A stretch of DNA of 8,616 nt, taken from assembly GCA_029939545.1 (NCBI GenBank), contig JAOZSS010000098.1, positions 1 through 8,616 on the forward strand. Reading direction: 5' to 3'. Origin of the DNA: Kiritimatiellia bacterium. GTDB lineage: Bacteria; Verrucomicrobiota; Kiritimatiellia; UBA8416; JABMPJ01. The notes under the pieces were generated by a model. It was not told the origin of the DNA. It saw only the letters and a list, made by a program, of their open reading frames with translations, and ran no database searches. How positions within the stretch are numbered: position 1 is the stretch's first letter; each line of letters begins with the position of its first letter. The translations under genes were made by a program, and so were the position numbers. Shown piece by piece: positions 5,250-8,616 of the stretch.

Positions 5250-6169
5250 AGGTATTGATAACTGGAGCAGCTGGATTCGCCGGCCCCCACCTCATTGCAG
5301 AACTTGCGGCCCAGGGCCACGAGTGCATCGCCACGGACCTGGCCATTGAACGCCCGATTCCCGGTGCCGCCGCCTGCGAGTCGGTCGATATTCGAGACAC
5401 AAACGCGCTTGATGCACTGGTCCGCCACGCTCTGCCCGAAGCCTGCATCCACATGGCAGGCATCACGTATGTTCCTGACGGGGCAGCCAACCCCGACGTG
5501 ATGCTCTCGGTCAACGTGCGTGGCACCACGAATCTCCTCCACGCCATACGCATCCATACCCCGGAAGCCCGTTTGCTGACCGTATCCACAGCACACGTCT
5601 ATGGTGTCGGGCCCCGGAAAGCACGCCTCTCAGAAGAAACGCCGCTCCGTCCGCTCAGCATGTACGCCGTCTCCAAGGCCGCCGCCGACATCGCCACACT
5701 GGCCTGTGCCACCCACCACGGCTTGCAGGCCATGGTGGCGCGCCCCAACAACCATACCGGCCCCGGGCAACAGCCCCGCTTTGTGGTCGGTGCTTTTGCA
5801 CGGCAGGTCCGTGACATCCAGGCAGGACGATCAGAGCCCCGCATCATGGTAGGCAACCTGGATAGTGAACGCGATTTTATGGATGTCCGCGATGTGGTGC
5901 GCGCCTACCGCCTCCTGATCGAACAGGGAGATCCGGGTAAGGCCTACAACATCGCATCGGACAACCTGGTGCGCATTGGAGAGATGCTCGATACACTTTG
6001 CCGCCTTGCGGGTGTCGCTCCCAAACTGGAGACGGACCCGGAATTGATGCGCCCCACCGACTGGTCGCCGCACCTTGACACCACCCGCCTGGTTGCTGAC
6101 ACAGGCTGGGCAACAACGATTCCTTTCGAGCAAACCCTCCAGGACATGCTGAACGAAACGACGGAGTAG
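5246..6169 (+). CDS. rmd: NAD(P)-dependent sugar reductase/epimerase, GDP-4-keto-6-deoxymannose reductase-like
   Basis: This extended short-chain dehydrogenase of 307 residues probably reduces a GDP-4-keto-6-deoxy sugar to GDP-rhamnose or a similar deoxysugar for surface glycans. Visible motifs are the nucleotide-binding GAAGFAG (7-13), STAHVYG (114-120), and the catalytic Tyr140 and Lys144 (YAVSK). The best clue to Rmd is the block RPNNHTGPGQQPRFVVGAFA (167-186), followed by VGNLDSERDFMDVRDVVRAY (202-221) and the C-terminal RPTD...TGW...IPFEQTLQDML, all laid out as in Rmd. The start at 5246 overlaps the preceding stop as ATGA and begins the first strand at MKVLITG; the frame extends upstream to 5210, but that part is shadow. 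AGAGGA at 5228-5233 is 12 bases away, so initiation is probably coupled. Neither gmd nor a mannose-activating gene is in the window. A different sugar-nucleotide reductase or epimerase is the main alternative. Confidence 0.82.
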   Translation: MKVLITGAAGFAGPHLIAELAAQGHECIATDLAIERPIPGAAACESVDIRDTNALDALVRHALPEACIHMAGITYVPDGAANPDVMLSVNVRGTTNLLHAIRIHTPEARLLTVSTAHVYGVGPRKARLSEETPLRPLSMYAVSKAAADIATLACATHHGLQAMVARPNNHTGPGQQPRFVVGAFARQVRDIQAGRSEPRIMVGNLDSERDFMDVRDVVRAYRLLIEQGDPGKAYNIASDNLVRIGEMLDTLCRLAGVAPKLETDPELMRPTDWSPHLDTTRLVADTGWATTIPFEQTLQDMLNETTE

Positions 6170-6177
6170 ATTCCCCC

Positions 6178-7182
6178 ATGAAAAAAAAGCTCATACCGAT
6201 GGTTCAACTGCTGCTCGGCATCGGGCTGATCGTATTCATTTTTGCCCGAATGGACAACAAGTCCGATATGCTGGAGGCGCTGCGCGCCGCAGCGCGTCAG
6301 TGGCCCATGCTCATCGTGGGCATCGGCAGCTTCCTGGTCTGCCTTATACTGTGCACCGTTCGTTGGAAAATGCTGTTGGATGCAGGCGGACTGCATCTTC
6401 CCTTTCGGCGTGCCCTTCAGCTCTACTTCGTTGGTCACTTCTTTAACTCCTTCCTCTTCGGCTCCACCGGCGGCGATGTGGTGAAAGCGTGGTTCGTGAC
6501 GCGTGAGATCCCGGGACACAAGACCGAGGCCGTATCGACAGTGGTCCTGGACCGTCTGATCGGGCTGGCAGCACTGGTCATACTGACCGTCACGATCATG
6601 CTGGTTCGATTGCCTTTCTTCCTGGAGCACGAGGCCACCCGCTGGTCCCTGGTTTTCTTCGGGTGCATCCTGGCCGCCATGGTGGGATTTCTCGCCGTGA
6701 CCTTCGGGCACAACTGGATGGAGAAATGGAGCTTTTTCAAACGTCTGGAGGAGCGTACGGCCCTAGGCAAGATCATCGCCAAGGCCTACACCACCGCGCA
6801 CGGAATTATGAAGGAACCCGTGTTGCTGGCCAAGACGCTCTCCATCTCTCTTGTGAACCATATCGCCCTTATCTGGGGTGCCTACTTCCTGGGGCGTGGT
6901 CTGGATATCGCACTGGATTTCTGGGGCTACCTCACTGTCTTTCCGGTCATCAACGCCGTGGCGGCCGTGCCCGCCACACCGGGCGGACTCGGCACGCGCG
7001 AGGCAGCAGCCAAGTTCCTCCTCGGGGTACTGGGCGTGCCCGAAACGCGAGCCGTGCCGCTCTCACTGCTGATTTATAGCTCCGTTCTCTTCTGGAGCCT
7101 GATCGGAGGCGTCGTCTACATGATCTACGTGGCCGGCCACGGCGGCCGCGGCAAGGGGATCGGGGTTGCAGAGGCCCGATAG
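6178..7182 (+). CDS. UPF0104 / LPG-synthase-type transmembrane protein
   Basis: The 334-residue integral membrane protein resembles the transmembrane (flippase-like) domain of lysylphosphatidylglycerol synthases and the YbhN/AglD group. These are implicated in moving lipids or lipid-linked sugars across the inner membrane, or are found beside glycosyltransferases. About eight hydrophobic segments are visible, near 7-24, 43-63, 80-97, 125-147, 156-176, 216-238, 248-265 and 296-318. Family motifs are FFNSFLFGSTGGDVVKAWF (88-106), DRLIGL (125-130) and PATPGGLGTREA (265-276). The C-terminal aminoacyl-transferase domain of true MprF is absent. The ATG is 8 bases after the preceding stop, and its only Shine-Dalgarno candidate, GGAG (6163-6166), overlaps the end of that gene, so translation is likely coupled. 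Together with Ugd and the Rmd-like enzyme this suggests a surface glycan or glycolipid function; the actual cargo is unknown. Confidence 0.87.
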   Translation: MKKKLIPMVQLLLGIGLIVFIFARMDNKSDMLEALRAAARQWPMLIVGIGSFLVCLILCTVRWKMLLDAGGLHLPFRRALQLYFVGHFFNSFLFGSTGGDVVKAWFVTREIPGHKTEAVSTVVLDRLIGLAALVILTVTIMLVRLPFFLEHEATRWSLVFFGCILAAMVGFLAVTFGHNWMEKWSFFKRLEERTALGKIIAKAYTTAHGIMKEPVLLAKTLSISLVNHIALIWGAYFLGRGLDIALDFWGYLTVFPVINAVAAVPATPGGLGTREAAAKFLLGVLGVPETRAVPLSLLIYSSVLFWSLIGGVVYMIYVAGHGGRGKGIGVAEAR

Positions 7183-7204
7183 GCATGCTAGCGTCTCTTC
7201 TTTC

Positions 7205-7210
7205 AGGAAA
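7205..7210 (+). promoter_or_regulatory. Citrate synthase ribosome binding site
   Basis: AGGAAA lies about 8 bases before the ATG at 7219 and supports that start. The gap from the previous gene is only 36 bases and shows no terminator or clear promoter. Confidence 0.6.
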
Positions 7211-7218
7211 AACGACAT

Positions 7219-8616
7219 ATGCAGAAGAACACGGACAAGATTACGGAGATCGTGCTGAAGGCTGCGCGTAAGGCACGCCACGAGACCCGAAACACGCCTG
7301 AAGCAAAGAAGATCTCCCGGATTACCTGGCCGTTGGACTGCACCGTGGGCCCCGGGCTCGAAGGCGCCATCGCGTGTGAAACAAAGATCGGCTTTGTCAA
7401 CGGCTCACGAGGGGAGCTGACTTACTGTGGCTATGACATCTTCGATCTCTGTGCTTACTCAACCTTTGAGGAGGTGAGTTACCTTCTCCTGTACGGGCGG
7501 ATGCCGACAGGGAAGCAGTTTGCGTCATTCAAAGCCAAGCTGATCGAAGCGCGTCCCCTGCCCCACACGCTGCGCATGCTGATGGGCTTTCCGGTCGAGC
7601 GAATGCACCCGATGGCCTGTCTGCGGTTGGGGACCAACCTGATGCGTCAGCGTTTGACCTGGCAGGACAGCGATGCAGCCCGGCCGGACTCGGTCGGAGC
7701 CATCGCGGCCGACGAGGATTCCATCCCGATGGAAACCCAGCCCAAGGGTGAGCAAAAGGCCATCTACGAGTTCAAGGGCAAGAAGTCAGGCCGACCGGCC
7801 GATGTGCCCCCCGACACCCAGGACGCGGCGGGCCTCGATGCCTGTATCCACCTGATTTCCGGTCTGGCCACTATCTCCGCAGCCGTTGCACGCGTGCGTG
7901 AACACAGGCTACCTATCGAGCCCGACCCCGAGCTGGGTCATGCCGCTAACTTCCTCTATATGATGACAGGCAAGCGCCCCACCGCAGAGCAGGAGCGCAT
8001 CATGGACATCGCCCTGATCCTCCATGCTGACCACGGTATGAACGCCAGCACCTTCGCCTCCATGGTGGTGGCCTCAACGCTCTCCGACATCTACTTCTCG
8101 ATCGGTTCCGGCATCGCCGCGCTAAGCGGCCCGCTCCACGGCGGCGCCAACGAGGCCGTACTGAATATGCTCGAGAAAATTGGCCACCCCGACAACGTCG
8201 ACGTGTGGTATCAGAAAGCGATTCGCCGCAAGAAGAAAATCGTCGGTATGGGCCACCGTGTCTACAAGACGTACGACCCACGCGCCCGCATCCTCGGCCC
8301 CCTGGCCAGGCATGTGGCGATACACGACAAGGATGCCGCACTCCTGCTTCGTACCGCCCGCAAGCTCGAGAAGCTCGTGGTCGCGTCGCTGGGCAAGGAG
8401 AAAGGTATCTTCCCAAACGTCGATTTCTACTCCGGCATCGTCTACAAGTCGATGGGCATCCACCGCAATATGTTCACGCCGGTCTTCGCCGTCAGCCGTG
8501 TCGCGGGATGGACCGCGCGCGTACACGAGTACCTGAAGAAGAATCGAATCTTCCGTCCGCGCGCCCTCTACACCGGCGCTTTCGGCAGGGAATATGAGTC
8601 CATTGCGGACCGCGAC
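7219..8616 (+). CDS. gltA: Citrate synthase, 3' end cut by window edge
   Basis: The enzyme condenses acetyl-CoA with oxaloacetate to form citrate, the entry step of the TCA cycle. The frame is open for 466 codons to the right edge; the last residues (RPRALYTG...REYESIADRD) match the usual C-terminus, so probably only a few codons are missing. The catalytic triad is intact: His307 (GPLHGGANE), His346 (GMGHRVYKTYDPRA, with substrate-binding Arg355) and Asp402 (FPNVDFYSG). HADHGMNAST (269-278) and the C-terminal Arg427/Arg434 are also present. Typical bacterial enzymes are about 370-430 residues; the excess comes mainly from residues 149-208, a hydrophilic Asp/Pro/Lys-rich segment between the helix ending LMRQRLTW and the one starting around ACIHLISGLATI. 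The reading frame and codon use are undisturbed across it. The gene follows the UPF0104 gene by 36 bases, an odd pairing of central metabolism with an envelope cluster. A 2-methylcitrate synthase cannot be wholly excluded. Confidence 0.95.
   Translation, partial: MQKNTDKITEIVLKAARKARHETRNTPEAKKISRITWPLDCTVGPGLEGAIACETKIGFVNGSRGELTYCGYDIFDLCAYSTFEEVSYLLLYGRMPTGKQFASFKAKLIEARPLPHTLRMLMGFPVERMHPMACLRLGTNLMRQRLTWQDSDAARPDSVGAIAADEDSIPMETQPKGEQKAIYEFKGKKSGRPADVPPDTQDAAGLDACIHLISGLATISAAVARVREHRLPIEPDPELGHAANFLYMMTGKRPTAEQERIMDIALILHADHGMNASTFASMVVASTLSDIYFSIGSGIAALSGPLHGGANEAVLNMLEKIGHPDNVDVWYQKAIRRKKKIVGMGHRVYKTYDPRARILGPLARHVAIHDKDAALLLRTARKLEKLVVASLGKEKGIFPNVDFYSGIVYKSMGIHRNMFTPVFAVSRVAGWTARVHEYLKKNRIFRPRALYTGAFGREYESIADRD
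7663..7842 (+). other. Insert-coding segment within citrate synthase
   Basis: These 60 codons (residues 149-208) encode a hydrophilic, probably disordered stretch, including DSDAARPDSVGAIAADEDS and a lysine-rich YEFKGKKSGRP. In common citrate synthases the corresponding loop is only about 10-20 residues. The boundaries are estimated by eye from remembered family alignments. No flanking direct repeat or change in base composition suggests a recent insertion. Confidence 0.6.

Noticed and set aside
6181..6188. Run of eight A right after the start codon of the UPF0104 gene (possible slippage or phase variation)
   Set aside because: It encodes the common positively charged MKKK start of a membrane protein, and A-rich early codons are normal; a single genome gives no evidence of length variation.
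5944..6711. Antisense open frame of 255 codons
   Set aside because: It lies opposite the Rmd-like and UPF0104 genes, has low-complexity Gln/His/Asp-rich content and no domain; it is a shadow of GC-rich coding sequence.
1..8616. CRISPR array, tRNA or rRNA, prophage or insertion sequence
   Set aside because: No regularly spaced repeats, no transposase, integrase or phage genes, and the intergenic gaps are too short and dissimilar for RNA genes.

Overview
The window is a GC-rich bacterial chromosomal segment with every supported gene on the + strand. It is mostly housekeeping and cell-envelope genes. Nothing in it is clearly a defence system, prophage, integrative element or CRISPR array. A bS21 protein, a stand-alone HisI of unusual type and dispersed-repeat-like intergenic palindromes suggest a Gram-negative-type bacterium, perhaps of the PVC superphylum (Kiritimatiellota or Verrucomicrobiota). 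That placement is a guess from sequence style, not a search result.

Region 1 (1-932). The last 13 codons of an unidentified upstream gene run in from the left edge. A structured leader of about 300 bases follows, then a LexA/UmuD-type self-cleaving repressor whose likely true start (351, or 336/339) lies far downstream of the longest open frame.

Region 2 (933-2632). A short repeat-derived inverted repeat leads into hisI, whose predicted magnesium-binding aspartates are all replaced while its zinc cysteines remain. A 17-pair palindrome then precedes an unrecognised membrane protein of about six helices with a long acidic, proline-rich N-terminus.

Region 3 (2633-4292). UDP-glucose 6-dehydrogenase is followed by the small ribosomal protein bS21, which lacks a well-spaced Shine-Dalgarno sequence. 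The bS21 unit ends at a very strong 13-bp terminator hairpin.

Region 4 (4293-8616). A tightly packed run begins directly behind that terminator: a TIM-barrel sugar isomerase/endonuclease-like protein, a GDP-4-keto-6-deoxymannose-reductase-like enzyme (4-base overlap), a UPF0104/LPG-synthase-type membrane protein (8-base gap) and a citrate synthase cut by the right edge. The first gene has a perfect TATAAT just before its ATG and no Shine-Dalgarno sequence, so a leaderless transcript is possible. The citrate synthase carries an extra segment of roughly 50 residues.

Functionally, Ugd (UDP-glucuronate) and the Rmd-like enzyme (GDP-deoxysugar) supply activated sugars for surface polysaccharide. 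The UPF0104 protein fits envelope lipid or glycan transport. HisI, bS21 and citrate synthase are core-metabolism neighbours, and LexA points to a DNA-damage regulon. The most interesting points are the altered HisI metal site, the possible leaderless start fused to a terminator, the citrate synthase insert and the intergenic palindromes.
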